DNA from: Oligoflexales bacterium
Lineage (GTDB): Bacteria > Bdellovibrionota_B > Oligoflexia > Oligoflexales > CACXFL01
Reading direction: 5' to 3'
NCBI GenBank assembly: GCA_028282865.1
Contig: JANQHA010000680.1
Span: 1-11,541, forward strand
DNA: 11,541 bases
Each line of letters opens with the position of its first letter. Within the stretch, counting starts at the first letter, position 1. The notes below the pieces were generated by a model that saw only the letters and a list, made by a program, of their open reading frames with translations, had not been told where the DNA came from and did not search any database. A program made the translations under genes and the position numbers. Below, one piece after another: positions 1-8,486 of the stretch.

Positions 1-391
1 CGTCGATCTCAAAGTTCTGCGGTCCTATTGTGCTGCACCGGTATTTTATTTGAAATGGGGCTACATTGATGTCTGGCACAGTTTCGGTGGTGCGATTTAT
101 AATATGCAGAACCGGTTCATAGTTTTTTGGAATGATAATAGTCTTTCCTTCAGTGTAGAGGTCAGGTTTTCCTCTGGTATGAAGCCTGGTAAACCCTGGT
201 GCTTTTACGGAACTGAAATTCTGCGAGCTACGTACGGCGACATATCTATCGATAGAAAATTTGATATATATCGAGCTGGGCCTGTCGTCCTGCTTCAGAA
301 GCTTTGTCTTAGATCTAGCATGGCCTACTTGGGAAAGGTTGAAAACTAGTATACCTATCAACAGCGTGTAGGTTTGGCGATTACAAGTCAT
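1..391 (-). CDS. Exported protein of unknown function, 5' part only (runs off the left edge)
   Basis: An open frame on the minus strand starts with ATG at 391 and stays open for 130 codons to the window edge, so only the N-terminal part is seen. An AAGGAG ribosome binding site (397-402) lies 5 nt before the ATG. The first 25 residues look like a cleavable signal peptide: a short polar start, a hydrophobic core LLIGILVF (residues 10-17), and a possible cleavage after VGHA. The mature part is basic and polar, with stretches such as KTIIIPKNYEPVLHIINR and a cysteine near the truncated end. I recognise no domain. The plus strand is also open in the same codon register (50-349), but it lacks a ribosome binding site and a sensible protein, so I take the minus strand as coding. 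Export is inferred; function is unknown. Confidence 0.72.
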   Translation of the reverse strand, partial: MTCNRQTYTLLIGILVFNLSQVGHARSKTKLLKQDDRPSSIYIKFSIDRYVAVRSSQNFSSVKAPGFTRLHTRGKPDLYTEGKTIIIPKNYEPVLHIINRTTETVPDINVAPFQIKYRCSTIGPQNFEID

Positions 392-441
392 GTCTACTCC
401 TTGGAACCATTAATAATAAGCGATTGGGGCTTCTATTTATG

Positions 442-447
442 ATTATA
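442..447 (-). promoter_or_regulatory. Candidate -10 box for the exported protein gene
   Basis: Read on the minus strand this is a perfect TATAAT, about 50 nt upstream of the ATG at 391, which would leave a short 5' leader. No good -35 box sits 16-18 bp upstream (the best there is GGCTTT-like), so the promoter is either -35-weak and activator-dependent or a chance match. Confidence 0.35.
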
Positions 448-512
448 CTGAAAAGTGGCCGGTAAAAGCCGTTAAGGACTGGAGAAATAAGTGCCTACTA
501 AAAATTGAGAAA

Positions 513-535
513 AAGTGTCAGTTTTTTTGACACTT
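513..535. repeat. Perfect 8-bp inverted repeat (operator-like or RNA hairpin)
   Basis: AAGTGTCA (513-520) and TGACACTT (528-535) are exact reverse complements around a 7-nt T-rich spacer. On the minus strand the second arm runs into five T residues (510-514), so it could be a weak terminator of a minus-strand transcript. As DNA, TGTCA-N9-TGACA has the symmetry of a dimeric repressor site. It lies about 120 bp upstream of the minus-strand gene starting at 391. Confidence 0.5.
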
Positions 536-777
536 CGCTATACTGCGAACGTTTTGTTTAGCCATTATTTCTGTAAGTTATTGTAATTAAAGATTAAAAA
601 AACAATGTTTTTTGGCGTAGGCCTTGCTCTTAGGCTGGTAGGAGGTTGGTACCTCAGTTGTTTATTCCTGTTGTTGTTCCATGTTGCTGCGAAATTTGTT
701 GTTGTTGATCTGAAAGTACCTAAAGACTAGTTAAGAGAAACGGTAACGGCCTCCTTCATTTCTTAATCATTAAAGTT

Positions 778-807
778 AAAAAAGCTGCCTACATACGTCG
801 ACAGCTT
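778..807 (-). terminator. Intrinsic terminator of the acidic lipoprotein gene
   Basis: On the minus strand AAGCTGTC (807-800) pairs with GGCAGCTT (789-782) with one G-U pair and a 10-nt loop, and is followed by a run of six T (783-778). It begins 27 nt after the stop codon of the minus-strand gene at 834-1946, the right place for its terminator. Confidence 0.7.
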
Positions 808-833
808 CTTAACTCTTTTTATATTACTAAATA

Positions 834-1946
834 TTATGCACTGTGGTCGTCACCGTCTTCAAAAGTATTTGAGTCCCAACAATCTGTCGTAGAATCGTCC
901 CTATTTGAACAAGCTTGATGCTCGCTGCTATCAGGGTCTAATGTTATCGTGACCTCGGTACCAGTGCAGTCCCAATCTGATGAACTAAAACTTTCAGGAG
1001 AGAAATCATCTGCTAAAAATTCTGGTAAATCAGAATCAGAAACGTTTAAAGTCCCGCCACTTTGAAATTCATCAGATACACTTTGTTGAATTTTATACAT
1101 GTCGGTGTCGAAATAGGCGACTTTTTGATAGTTATACGACTCACCGGCGTGGCTACCATTTCCGTAGAATAAAGCCATAGCGTAGTTGCTACTTGACTTT
1201 CCTACTCCGCGATCTTCAAATGTATCGCCTTTCCACTGACCTTTTCTTGCAGCTGAAATAGTGCTTACTCCGTCATTTACAATATTTAGGTCAACCCTAA
1301 GTTTGTTTGAACCGCCAGATGACTCGGTACGTGCTGACTGCGAAGTAAGTGTCACTGTGCCGTCAGTAGTGTAGCCATTGTCAAAAACAATGCTGTCTTT
1401 CCAAGTATAAGTGACTCCATTTTCTGTTGAAGAGCCTTGGTTAATCATCGATCCTTTAGCTTTTCCGGTCGTGGTTGAGCCGCTGATAACGATTTTTTGG
1501 CTTAAAGTGCTATCTTCACAGAAGTAGACAACAAGCTGTGATGAATCTGAGTTATCAATCCATAGGTCAAAACTTGACCCACTGTTTGCTTGTGATCCTG
1601 AGAATGTTATGTGAGTCTTTTTGCCGAATTCAATTTTGTCCTTTTCCACTTCAAAGTGGCAGAACATGTTTGCAACTTCTGATAGTTGGCTCAAAGCTTC
1701 ATCTGCAATGCTTCCTACGACGCAAGCTTGCTTCGATCTTTTAGTGTTTGACAGCGCCAATGAACTGCTAGACGTACTGTAGTGATCTGGCAACGAGAGT
1801 GATAGCGCACTACTTAGCTTTAATTCCTCTACATTGGTTGCGCTACTGACAGCTGTGGACGAGCTATCATCATCACTTGAACATGAAGATGCCAGAGATA
1901 TGGCTCCACTTAGCGCCGCGATTTGTAAATAGTGTTTGATTAACAT
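834..1946 (-). CDS. Acidic, cysteine-containing putative lipoprotein of unknown function
   Basis: This 370-residue protein has no domain I recognise. Its N-terminus is a lipoprotein-type signal: hydrophobic residues 7-19, then LASSC, placing the lipidated cysteine at residue 22. A serine/aspartate-rich linker (CSSDDDSSSTAVSS) follows, typical of a flexible tether. The rest is rich in Ser, Thr, Asp and Gly with alternating hydrophobic residues (for example KIVISGSTTTGKAKG and TVTLTSQSAR), suggesting a beta-rich surface domain. Six further cysteines (75, 96, 143, 327, 346, 356) would allow three disulfides outside the cytoplasm. The C-terminal 70 residues are strongly acidic. The start is supported by AGGAAAGG (1955-1962) 8 nt before the ATG. 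The gene is divergent from murJ, with a 129-bp gap, and is followed by its own terminator. Envelope location is inferred; the role is unknown. Confidence 0.85.
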   Translation of the reverse strand: MLIKHYLQIAALSGAISLASSCSSDDDSSSTAVSSATNVEELKLSSALSLSLPDHYSTSSSSLALSNTKRSKQACVVGSIADEALSQLSEVANMFCHFEVEKDKIEFGKKTHITFSGSQANSGSSFDLWIDNSDSSQLVVYFCEDSTLSQKIVISGSTTTGKAKGSMINQGSSTENGVTYTWKDSIVFDNGYTTDGTVTLTSQSARTESSGGSNKLRVDLNIVNDGVSTISAARKGQWKGDTFEDRGVGKSSSNYAMALFYGNGSHAGESYNYQKVAYFDTDMYKIQQSVSDEFQSGGTLNVSDSDLPEFLADDFSPESFSSSDWDCTGTEVTITLDPDSSEHQACSNRDDSTTDCWDSNTFEDGDDHSA

Positions 1947-2075
1947 GTGTATTACCTTTCCTCTAAATTAGCATTCAAAACACCCATCTCAGGGGCGCAA
2001 TCGGCCGGTTTGGCGAAAACTTCAGTAGTTTTTTTTTGCTAAGTCATTCAAGATAGTTATGGGAGGATCTACCGG

Positions 2076-3707
2076 ATGTCAGTTGCCAGGAATAGCCTGC
2101 TGTTCACCTTGGGTACTTTTTTTAGCCGAGTGAGCGGTTTGGTTCGAGATATGGTTCTAGCAGCTGTGTTTGGATCATCAAATTTACTAGAGGCTTTTTT
2201 TGTAGCGAACAGGATTCCCAATCTGTTTCGGGAGATGTTGGCTGAAGGCGCTTTGGGCGGAGCTTTTACAAAGGTATATACCGGCGTAGCGTCGGAAGAT
2301 CCCGCCAAGGCAAGGAAACTTCTTTTCGATATGTTGAGGATTTCCTTTTGTATTTTAATTCTAGTCTCTTTGATTGGCTTTTTAGCAGCTCCGCATCTTG
2401 TTAAGATTTTTACACTATACTCCGCTAATAGTGGGCGCCCGGAGACGTTTCTCCCCTATACGGTTGGATTGACGCGTTTGCTATTTCCCTTCCTAGGTAT
2501 TGCTGTGCTCGCCTCGGTAGTGATGGGGGTACTGCATGAACGCGGCAGGTTCTTTATCAGTGCATTGGCGCCTATTTTTTTGAATCTAGGATACATTTTA
2601 GGCGCTTTAGTTTTATCGAGTCACTTGTCTGTACATGCCCCGCTTTGGGTTGAAGCCAAGGTAGCAGATCCAAAGGTTGTTGGGCTGGCTCTTGGTGTGC
2701 TACTGGGAGGTCTCGGTCATTTCTTGATCCAGTTTTATTTTGTCTGGCGAGATTTGATAAGGGGAGAAACCTGGAGTTTTAGCAAAAGTTGGTTTAGCCC
2801 AGATGTTAGAAGAGTCTTTAAAATTATGATGCCAGCAGCTATTGCCGCCAGCGCAGCTCCGATTAATCTTCTGGTCGTTACTAACTTCGCTACGTCTCTT
2901 GGAACCGGTGCAGTTTCTTGGTTGAGTTACGCCTTTAGGCTATTTCAGCTTCCTGTCGGCTTGTTCGGTGTTGCAGTAGGCTCCGCAGTGCTGCCAGCTT
3001 TGACTCGGAAGATCTCAGCAGCAAAAGGTGTTGTCGATGGTTCGGTTTCAATAGAGTTACAGCGGGCGCTAGAATTCATTTTATGGATTATGGTTCCATG
3101 CTGTGTCTTTCTGCAGGCTAACTCAGTGCATCTGGTAGAACTTTTTTTTGAAAGAGGAAGGTTTAGTCATTTTGATACCGAGCAGACTGCTGCTGCCTTA
3201 TATGCATATAGTTTTGGAGTGGTTAGCTATGGTTTGGTAAAAGTATTGAGCTCTTTTTATTACGCTGTTGAAAGAACAAGCTTTGCTATGAAAATAAGCT
3301 TGTGTGCTATTGCTGTTAACTTTGTTTGTAGCTTGTTTTTGGTCAAGAACTACGGACATGTCGGTCTTGCAGCAACCGCCGCCGCGACTCTTAGCTTCAA
3401 TGCTTTGATTCTTTTTTTGGGTTTGCGCGGTAACCGAGTGACCTTCGAGTTTTATAACATACTGAAAACAATTATTTATTTAGTTTTGGCTTTTTTTGCT
3501 GCTTACTATCTTCAAAGCTTTTGCCTGTTTTCTTTTGCTGAATTAGACTTAGGGGCTGGTAGCGAGAAAAATGTTAAAACGATTGGGTTATTGGTATTAA
3601 ATGGGACCATCGTTAGCATTATTTTTGGTGCAGCGGTTATGTTGAAAATGGGTTGGAGTCCGGGGTATGTCGCGTCAAGAATTAGAGGTATTAGAAGCCG
3701 GAGCTGA
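2076..3707 (+). CDS. murJ: Lipid II flippase MurJ (MviN family)
   Basis: MurJ moves lipid-linked peptidoglycan precursor (lipid II) across the inner membrane. The 543-residue product is hydrophobic throughout and close to the family length, with about 14 expected membrane segments. The N-terminal family signature is clear: SRVSGLVRD (17-25), then [16 protein letters not shown] (44-59). Arginines at 18, 24 and 52 match in position the essential Arg18, Arg24 and Arg52 of E. coli MurJ. Arg288 in [10 protein letters not shown] matches the central-cavity Arg270. The usual acidic residue at position 39 is Glu (LLEAFF) where the E. coli protein has Asp (TDAFF). The start is fixed by GGGAGGA (2061-2067), 8 nt before the ATG. 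The 3' end overlaps the next gene by 41 nt, pointing to co-transcription. The gene is divergent from the lipoprotein gene upstream. Function is known from the family, not shown here. Confidence 0.95.
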   Translation: MSVARNSLLFTLGTFFSRVSGLVRDMVLAAVFGSSNLLEAFFVANRIPNLFREMLAEGALGGAFTKVYTGVASEDPAKARKLLFDMLRISFCILILVSLIGFLAAPHLVKIFTLYSANSGRPETFLPYTVGLTRLLFPFLGIAVLASVVMGVLHERGRFFISALAPIFLNLGYILGALVLSSHLSVHAPLWVEAKVADPKVVGLALGVLLGGLGHFLIQFYFVWRDLIRGETWSFSKSWFSPDVRRVFKIMMPAAIAASAAPINLLVVTNFATSLGTGAVSWLSYAFRLFQLPVGLFGVAVGSAVLPALTRKISAAKGVVDGSVSIELQRALEFILWIMVPCCVFLQANSVHLVELFFERGRFSHFDTEQTAAALYAYSFGVVSYGLVKVLSSFYYAVERTSFAMKISLCAIAVNFVCSLFLVKNYGHVGLAATAAATLSFNALILFLGLRGNRVTFEFYNILKTIIYLVLAFFAAYYLQSFCLFSFAELDLGAGSEKNVKTIGLLVLNGTIVSIIFGAAVMLKMGWSPGYVASRIRGIRSRS

Positions 3708-6700
3708 TGGTGTTCATCAAGCCCAGTTTTATCAGGAATATAGGCCAAAGCATAAAATAAGAATCGTCACTGCTACCAGCTTATTTGATGGCCATGACGC
3801 TAGTATCAATATTATGAGGCGCTTGCTTCAAGCTCGCGGCGCTGAGATCATTCACTTAGGCCATAATCGTGCCGCGCGAGAGGTGGTCCAGGCAGCTATT
3901 CAGGAAGATGTCCAAGCGATAGCTTTGTCCAGTTATCAAGGTGGACACATGGAATACTTCAAATACATTCGTGAGCTTCTTGACGAATGTGGTGCTAGTC
4001 AAATTAGGATTTTTGGCGGCGGCGGCGGTGTCATTGTTCCTAGCGAAATAGAAGAACTCCATGAGTCAGGAATCACGAGAATTTATAGTCCAGAGGATGG
4101 GCAGAACTGGGGACTCAACGGAATTATAGGTCATATGCTATCAGAGTCTGACTTTTCCTACACCGAGCAGGTTACGGATGCTAGCAGCCAAGAAATGAAG
4201 GTGAGCAGATCGCTTAGCCTGCTGGAAGATCGGCTTACATCGGTGGAAGACTTGATCGCAACCGTTAAAGAGAAACAGCGTTTCAAAAAAATTCCGGTGT
4301 TAGGAATCACCGGTACCGGTGGGGCTGGTAAGAGCTCTTTGACCGATGAGTTAATTTCCAGGTTCCTTTGGGACTTTCCAGAGATTCGGATTGGTGTCCT
4401 TTGTGTTGATCCCTCAAAGCGTAAAACTGGAGGAGCTCTGTTAGGTGACCGTATTCGGATGAATTCCATATCAGATGACCGGGTGTTTGTGCGCAGCTTT
4501 GCCACCCGAGGCAGCGGTAGTGAGCTTGCTAAAGTCACTGCTGATGCTGTGGCTGTTATGAGATCTCAAGACTATGATTTTATCATTGTTGAAACTAGCG
4601 GTATCGGCCAGGGTGATGCCCAGATTTTGGAGCTTTCTGATATCAGCTTATATGTTATGACCGCTGAATACGGTGCCGCAACTCAGCTCGAAAAGATCGA
4701 TATGCTTGATTATGCTGATTTGGTTGCGATCAATAAATACGAGAGGCGTCAGGCTCCCGATGCACTAAGAGATGTAAGAACCTTGATGAGACGCAACCGA
4801 TTTCAAGGCCTGCGAATGAAGGATCACGATTATCCGGTGTTTGGCACTATTGCATCTCGTTTTTCTGATGATGGAGTAAACGGTTTATACCGAGCAGTGG
4901 TTTCTAAAATCAATGAATCCTGTGACAAACCGCGTTATAAAGTCAATCCTGATCGAGAGTATTCATTGGAGTCATCCAACCGCAGCGCTTTGATTACCGA
5001 CGATCGAGCTAATTATCTAAGCGATGTCGTTAGGTCGGTTAGAAGATATCATCAATGGGCAGAGAATCAGGTTAAGCTAGTCAAAAAATCGGAATCTTTT
5101 TTTCGAGCTGCAAACGACTCTGACTCATTGGATGCTGCAGCTAAGAAAAAACTAGATGCCGAGGCCGATAACCTGTGGCGGCAAGTTGACGAACGACTTA
5201 GAAAGTCTCTTGACGAATGGAATGATGTTAAAAATAGGTATAGCTCTGATGAGTTTATTTACCAGGTCAGAGGTAATGATGTGCGGGTCGATGCGAGTAC
5301 TACTTCACTGTCCGGGTTAAAAATTCCCAAGATATCTTTGCCCCCTTACGAAGCAAAGAGTGAGGTGGCTAGGTTTATTTTAAAAGAGGGTTATCCTGGT
5401 AGCTTCCCTTACACTGGCGGTGTATTTCCATTCAGGCGTCAAGGCGAAGACCCAGTTCGGATGTTCGCTGGCGAAGGCGGCCCCTCCAGGACCAACACGC
5501 GCTTCAAATATCTTTCTAAAGACTCAGATGCTAAGCGTCTTAGCACCGCCTTTGATAGCGTGACTTTATATGGTGCCGACCCTGATCTAAGGCCAGATAT
5601 TTATGGTAAGGTCGGAAACTCCGGAGTTTCGATAGCTACTTTAGAAGATATGAAAACTCTATACTCAGGTTTTGATCTTTGCTCTCCCACAACTAGCGTA
5701 AGTATGACTATTAACGGCCCCGCTCCAATTATCTTGGCTTTTTTTCTCAACGCTGCAATTGATCAGCAAGTAGATAAGTTTAGCCACGAGCACGGCCGTA
5801 TTCCAAAACCAGCTGAGCACGATAAGATTGTTGTCGAGACTTTGATGAAAGTTCGCGGAACCGTTCAAGCGGATATTTTAAAAGAAGACCAGGCACAAAA
5901 TACTTGTATATTCTCAACCGAATTTGCTCTTAAGATGATGGCAGATGTACAGGAATTTTTTATCGAAAAACAAGTTAAGAATTACTACAGTGTATCAATA
6001 TCTGGCTACCATATCGCAGAAGCAGGCGCAAACCCGGTTACTCAGCTAGCGTTTACCCTCGCTAATGGTTTTACCTATGTAGAGTATTATCTTGCTAGAG
6101 GAATGAAAGTCGATGACTTTGCCGCTAACCTTTCTTTCTTTTTTAGTAATGGTGTCGATCCCGAATATTCGGTGCTAGGTCGCGTTGCTCGAAGGATATG
6201 GGCTATTGCGATGAGAGATATTTACGGTGCTAGCGAGAAGAGCCAAAAACTGAAGTATCATATTCAGACTTCGGGAAGGTCATTGCATGCTCAGGAGATT
6301 GACTTCAACGATATTCGAACCACTCTTCAAGCTCTGCTGGCTCTATACGACAACTGCAACTCACTACACACTAATGCATATGATGAGGCGATTACGACCC
6401 CAACGGAGGAAAGTGTTCGCCGGGCTTTAGCAATTCAAATGATTATTAATAAAGAGTTTGGCCCCAATAAATGTGAAAATATTAACCAAGGTTCCTACTT
6501 TTTAGGGCAGCTTACCGACTTGGTTGAACAAGCTGTGTTGTCCGAGTTTGAAAGGATATCATCTCGCGGTGGTGTCCTCGGAGCAATGGAAACTCAATAT
6601 CAGCGTAGTAAGATTCAAGAAGAAAGCCTCTACTACGAAAGCCTTAAGGATACCGGAGAGCTTCCTATCATAGGAGTTAACACTTTCTTAAATCCTAACC

Positions 6701-6957
6701 CAGACCAGCATAGCTCAGGAGACATCGAGCTAATGCGCTCTAGCGATGACGAAAAAGATGATCAACTCAAACGACTACAAACTTTCTGGTCCGATCACCA
6801 AACAGAATCTCAAAAAGCTCTTAAAAAGTTAGCTAAGACAGTTATGGGCGGTGGTAACGTTTTTGCTGAATTGATGCATACTGTTCGGCATGCGAGTTTG
6901 GGGCAGATTACTGAGACTCTTTATAGGGTTGGGGGGCAATACCGTCGAACCATGTGA
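3667..6957 (+). CDS. icmF: Fused isobutyryl-CoA mutase IcmF (B12-binding, GTPase chaperone and mutase domains)
   Basis: IcmF interconverts isobutyryl-CoA and n-butyryl-CoA using adenosylcobalamin; its middle G-protein domain controls cofactor loading. All parts are present in 1096 residues. The B12-binding domain (about 30-160) has DGHDAS (41-46) with the cobalt-ligand His43, SSYQGGH (88-94) and a five-glycine turn (117-121). The MeaI-type GTPase domain (about 205-420) has the P-loop GTGGAGKS (216-223), VETSGIGQ (308-315) and a base-recognition motif NKYE (356-359). A linker (about 420-560) leads to the mutase barrel with GVFPFRR (585-591), [12 protein letters not shown] (779-790) and His782. 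Gln744, in [10 protein letters not shown], stands where methylmalonyl-CoA mutase has its carboxylate-binding Arg, which favours isobutyryl-CoA over methylmalonyl-CoA. The ATG at 3667 is the only usual start codon near the conserved region; GGAG (3655-3658) precedes it by 8 nt. It overlaps murJ by 41 nt. No partner acyl-CoA gene is adjacent. Confidence 0.95.
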   Translation: MSRQELEVLEAGADGVHQAQFYQEYRPKHKIRIVTATSLFDGHDASINIMRRLLQARGAEIIHLGHNRAAREVVQAAIQEDVQAIALSSYQGGHMEYFKYIRELLDECGASQIRIFGGGGGVIVPSEIEELHESGITRIYSPEDGQNWGLNGIIGHMLSESDFSYTEQVTDASSQEMKVSRSLSLLEDRLTSVEDLIATVKEKQRFKKIPVLGITGTGGAGKSSLTDELISRFLWDFPEIRIGVLCVDPSKRKTGGALLGDRIRMNSISDDRVFVRSFATRGSGSELAKVTADAVAVMRSQDYDFIIVETSGIGQGDAQILELSDISLYVMTAEYGAATQLEKIDMLDYADLVAINKYERRQAPDALRDVRTLMRRNRFQGLRMKDHDYPVFGTIASRFSDDGVNGLYRAVVSKINESCDKPRYKVNPDREYSLESSNRSALITDDRANYLSDVVRSVRRYHQWAENQVKLVKKSESFFRAANDSDSLDAAAKKKLDAEADNLWRQVDERLRKSLDEWNDVKNRYSSDEFIYQVRGNDVRVDASTTSLSGLKIPKISLPPYEAKSEVARFILKEGYPGSFPYTGGVFPFRRQGEDPVRMFAGEGGPSRTNTRFKYLSKDSDAKRLSTAFDSVTLYGADPDLRPDIYGKVGNSGVSIATLEDMKTLYSGFDLCSPTTSVSMTINGPAPIILAFFLNAAIDQQVDKFSHEHGRIPKPAEHDKIVVETLMKVRGTVQADILKEDQAQNTCIFSTEFALKMMADVQEFFIEKQVKNYYSVSISGYHIAEAGANPVTQLAFTLANGFTYVEYYLARGMKVDDFAANLSFFFSNGVDPEYSVLGRVARRIWAIAMRDIYGASEKSQKLKYHIQTSGRSLHAQEIDFNDIRTTLQALLALYDNCNSLHTNAYDEAITTPTEESVRRALAIQMIINKEFGPNKCENINQGSYFLGQLTDLVEQAVLSEFERISSRGGVLGAMETQYQRSKIQEESLYYESLKDTGELPIIGVNTFLNPNPDQHSSGDIELMRSSDDEKDDQLKRLQTFWSDHQTESQKALKKLAKTVMGGGNVFAELMHTVRHASLGQITETLYRVGGQYRRTM

Positions 6958-6960
6958 TAC

Positions 6961-7107
6961 CGATCGTGTTTGAAATTTCATGCTGCGTTCTCGGTCAAAA
7001 TCCTCCTAGCCGTACCTCGTTGTACTGTCTTCGTCGTATTTTTTCCTGCGGCCTTGCCTGAAAGTCCAACCACGACCGGTAGATTGCGATCGTGTTTGAA
7101 ATTTCAT
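6961..7107. repeat. Intergenic repeat element bounded by an exact 21-bp direct repeat
   Basis: An identical 21-bp sequence occurs at 6961-6981 and 7087-7107 in direct orientation, 126 bp apart. Each copy begins with the palindrome CGATCG and ends in TGAAATTTCAT, which contains the perfect 10-bp palindrome TGAAATTTCA. The 105 bp between them is semi-palindromic: GTAC-N6-GTAC (7012-7025) sits near the middle, and the outer parts GCTGCG and CCGCAG/GCAAGG are loosely complementary. It fills the convergent gap between icmF and the dehydroquinate synthase-like gene. This is the usual setting for small dispersed palindromic elements, which may also act as bidirectional terminators. No canonical terminator for icmF is otherwise visible. 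Membership of a genome-wide family is inferred. Confidence 0.65.
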
Positions 7108-7115
7108 CTTGATAT

Positions 7116-8486
7116 TCAATTTGGTTCGCTGGTAGCAGTAATGCTTAGAAACCTATCCCAGGTTTTATCGAATTGGTCGTAGGACACTGATTTAATAAAC
7201 GATCCGTCTGGATCTTGGTGCGGTGTGCCAAAGTCATCTAGGAGCACCCAAGAGCTTTTGCCGCTATCTGAAGAGGTCATTTTTTTATCATGAGCAATAA
7301 GCTTCCATGCCTCCTGCCGGATGGTTTGGCTGTCTAACTTTTGCCCTAGGAAATGACTAATTTGATCCTGGCTTAATAAGACCTTAGCTTTGATCATCGC
7401 CTGAATAATTTTTAACGTTACATTACTTGGCAGTTTGACTACCTCTTCACTTAATAAGCAGGCAAACACCATCCCTAGGCCTACAGCCTCACCGTGAAGT
7501 AGATACTGGTCAGCATGCTGCTGAGAGATGCTTTCCAACGCGTGAGCTAATGTGTGGCCAAAGTTGAGGGTTGCCCTCACTCCGCGTTTAGTAGGGTCCA
7601 AAGCGACTATCTTGGCTTTTACCTCGATAAGCCTCTTCATGTTTTTGGCAAAGTTTTTCTTCTCTAGGAAATCTGTGCATAAGGTGTTGAGCAAAGTTTT
7701 ATCGCCATCCAAAACGGCATGTTTGATACATTCGTTGATGCCGGCTTTGAGGTTTCTTTGGTCAAGGGTAGATAACCACCCCTGCCATACGATGATTTTT
7801 TTTGGGAAATAAAATGTACCGATCTGGTTTTTGCCGTAGGGTGGAAAATTAACCCCAGTTTTTCCTCCGACCGAGGCATCGACCATTGCTAACAAGGTCG
7901 TCGGCATCAAAGTAATCTTTTTGTTTCTTAAGCTAGCTGCAAAGGAAACACAGTCCGATAGGATGCCGCCGCCAATTGCTATCCATTCATCGTGTCTCTC
8001 GGTCCGATTATCGCGAAATAGATCAGCAATAAACTCGAGAGATTTATTTTTTTCCGAAACCGGAACAACTACCTTCTCTTTAATCGTGCAAAGTAAGTCT
8101 TCCCAGGCATCGTAAACATTTTGATCTATGAAAACCAATGCATCAATTGTTTTGAGAGCTCCTTTGATAAGCCCCTGCTTGGTAGATATCTCTACTGGAT
8201 AGCTTCCAGTTGAAGTAGTGGAGTTTGTTCTCGCATTTTTTGTTGGAACGCCTCGTTTATAGATGGCCGCTGCTTGATGCCCAGCCGTGTCCGAAGTGAT
8301 CCAGCCAGTGTGGCGGTTTAGGTTCTTAGCAAATGCTTGATGGAGGTAGTCTATGCACCCAGAATCCAGCCCTAGGGCCTTAGAGAGGGGCTGATAGGCC
8401 GGTTTGCTGGGTGGATCCAGCTCTACCCATTGGTTAGCATGTTCGCTGCCAAAATCTCGTCTCCAGTTAATTTCTAGCCGTTCCAT
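7116..8486 (-). CDS. 3-dehydroquinate synthase family protein with an N-terminal extension (AroB-like)
   Basis: Dehydroquinate synthase converts DAHP to 3-dehydroquinate in the shikimate pathway, using NAD and a divalent metal. The catalytic fold starts near residue 93 (SYPVEI) and keeps the family motifs: SEKNKSL (144-150), the NAD-binding IGGGILSD (171-178), MPTTLLAMVDASVGGKTGVN (194-213), GKNQIGTF (218-225) and HDKK (399-402). The metal ligands are conserved: Glu252 (NECIKH), His311 (NFGHTLAH) and His331 (LLHGEA). The enzyme should therefore be active. The GKNxIG motif fits dehydroquinate synthase better than the sedoheptulose 7-phosphate cyclases, but I cannot exclude a related cyclase. 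At 456 residues it is about 90 longer than usual because of an unrecognised N-terminal segment (1-92) containing a polar TNSTTSTGS linker. The start is supported by AGAGGA about 4 nt before the ATG. It is convergent with icmF and divergent from the response regulator gene. Confidence 0.85.
   Translation of the reverse strand: MERLEINWRRDFGSEHANQWVELDPPSKPAYQPLSKALGLDSGCIDYLHQAFAKNLNRHTGWITSDTAGHQAAAIYKRGVPTKNARTNSTTSTGSYPVEISTKQGLIKGALKTIDALVFIDQNVYDAWEDLLCTIKEKVVVPVSEKNKSLEFIADLFRDNRTERHDEWIAIGGGILSDCVSFAASLRNKKITLMPTTLLAMVDASVGGKTGVNFPPYGKNQIGTFYFPKKIIVWQGWLSTLDQRNLKAGINECIKHAVLDGDKTLLNTLCTDFLEKKNFAKNMKRLIEVKAKIVALDPTKRGVRATLNFGHTLAHALESISQQHADQYLLHGEAVGLGMVFACLLSEEVVKLPSNVTLKIIQAMIKAKVLLSQDQISHFLGQKLDSQTIRQEAWKLIAHDKKMTSSDSGKSSWVLLDDFGTPHQDPDGSFIKSVSYDQFDKTWDRFLSITATSEPN

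Larger units (their letters stand above)
392..833. other. Non-coding intergenic stretch between two minus-strand genes
   Basis: No convincing gene lies here. It holds the upstream region of the gene starting at 391 (a TATAAT-like site at 442-447), a perfect 8-bp inverted repeat at 513-535, a small 5-bp hairpin GAGGT/ACCTC at 642-655, a GTT-rich patch around 670-710, and the terminator of the next minus-strand gene at 778-807. A 41-codon hydrophobic plus-strand frame (605-730) starts with ATG but has no clear ribosome binding site. At over 400 bp the gap is long for this window and could hide a small RNA, but nothing proves one. Confidence 0.6.

Noticed and set aside
50..349. 99-codon plus-strand open frame
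   Set aside because: It is the antisense of the minus-strand exported protein in the same codon register, and has neither a ribosome binding site nor a plausible protein.
605..730. 41-codon plus-strand frame encoding a hydrophobic peptide
   Set aside because: It has no ribosome binding site, sits in low-complexity GTT-rich DNA and has no supporting context; a small membrane peptide cannot be excluded.
4158..4538. 126-codon minus-strand frame inside icmF
   Set aside because: It lies wholly antisense to the GTPase domain of icmF, whose motifs are intact; no independent evidence of coding.
6970..7182. 70-codon plus-strand frame in the convergent gap
   Set aside because: It is made almost entirely of the repeat element and runs into the antisense of the dehydroquinate synthase-like gene; no ribosome binding site.
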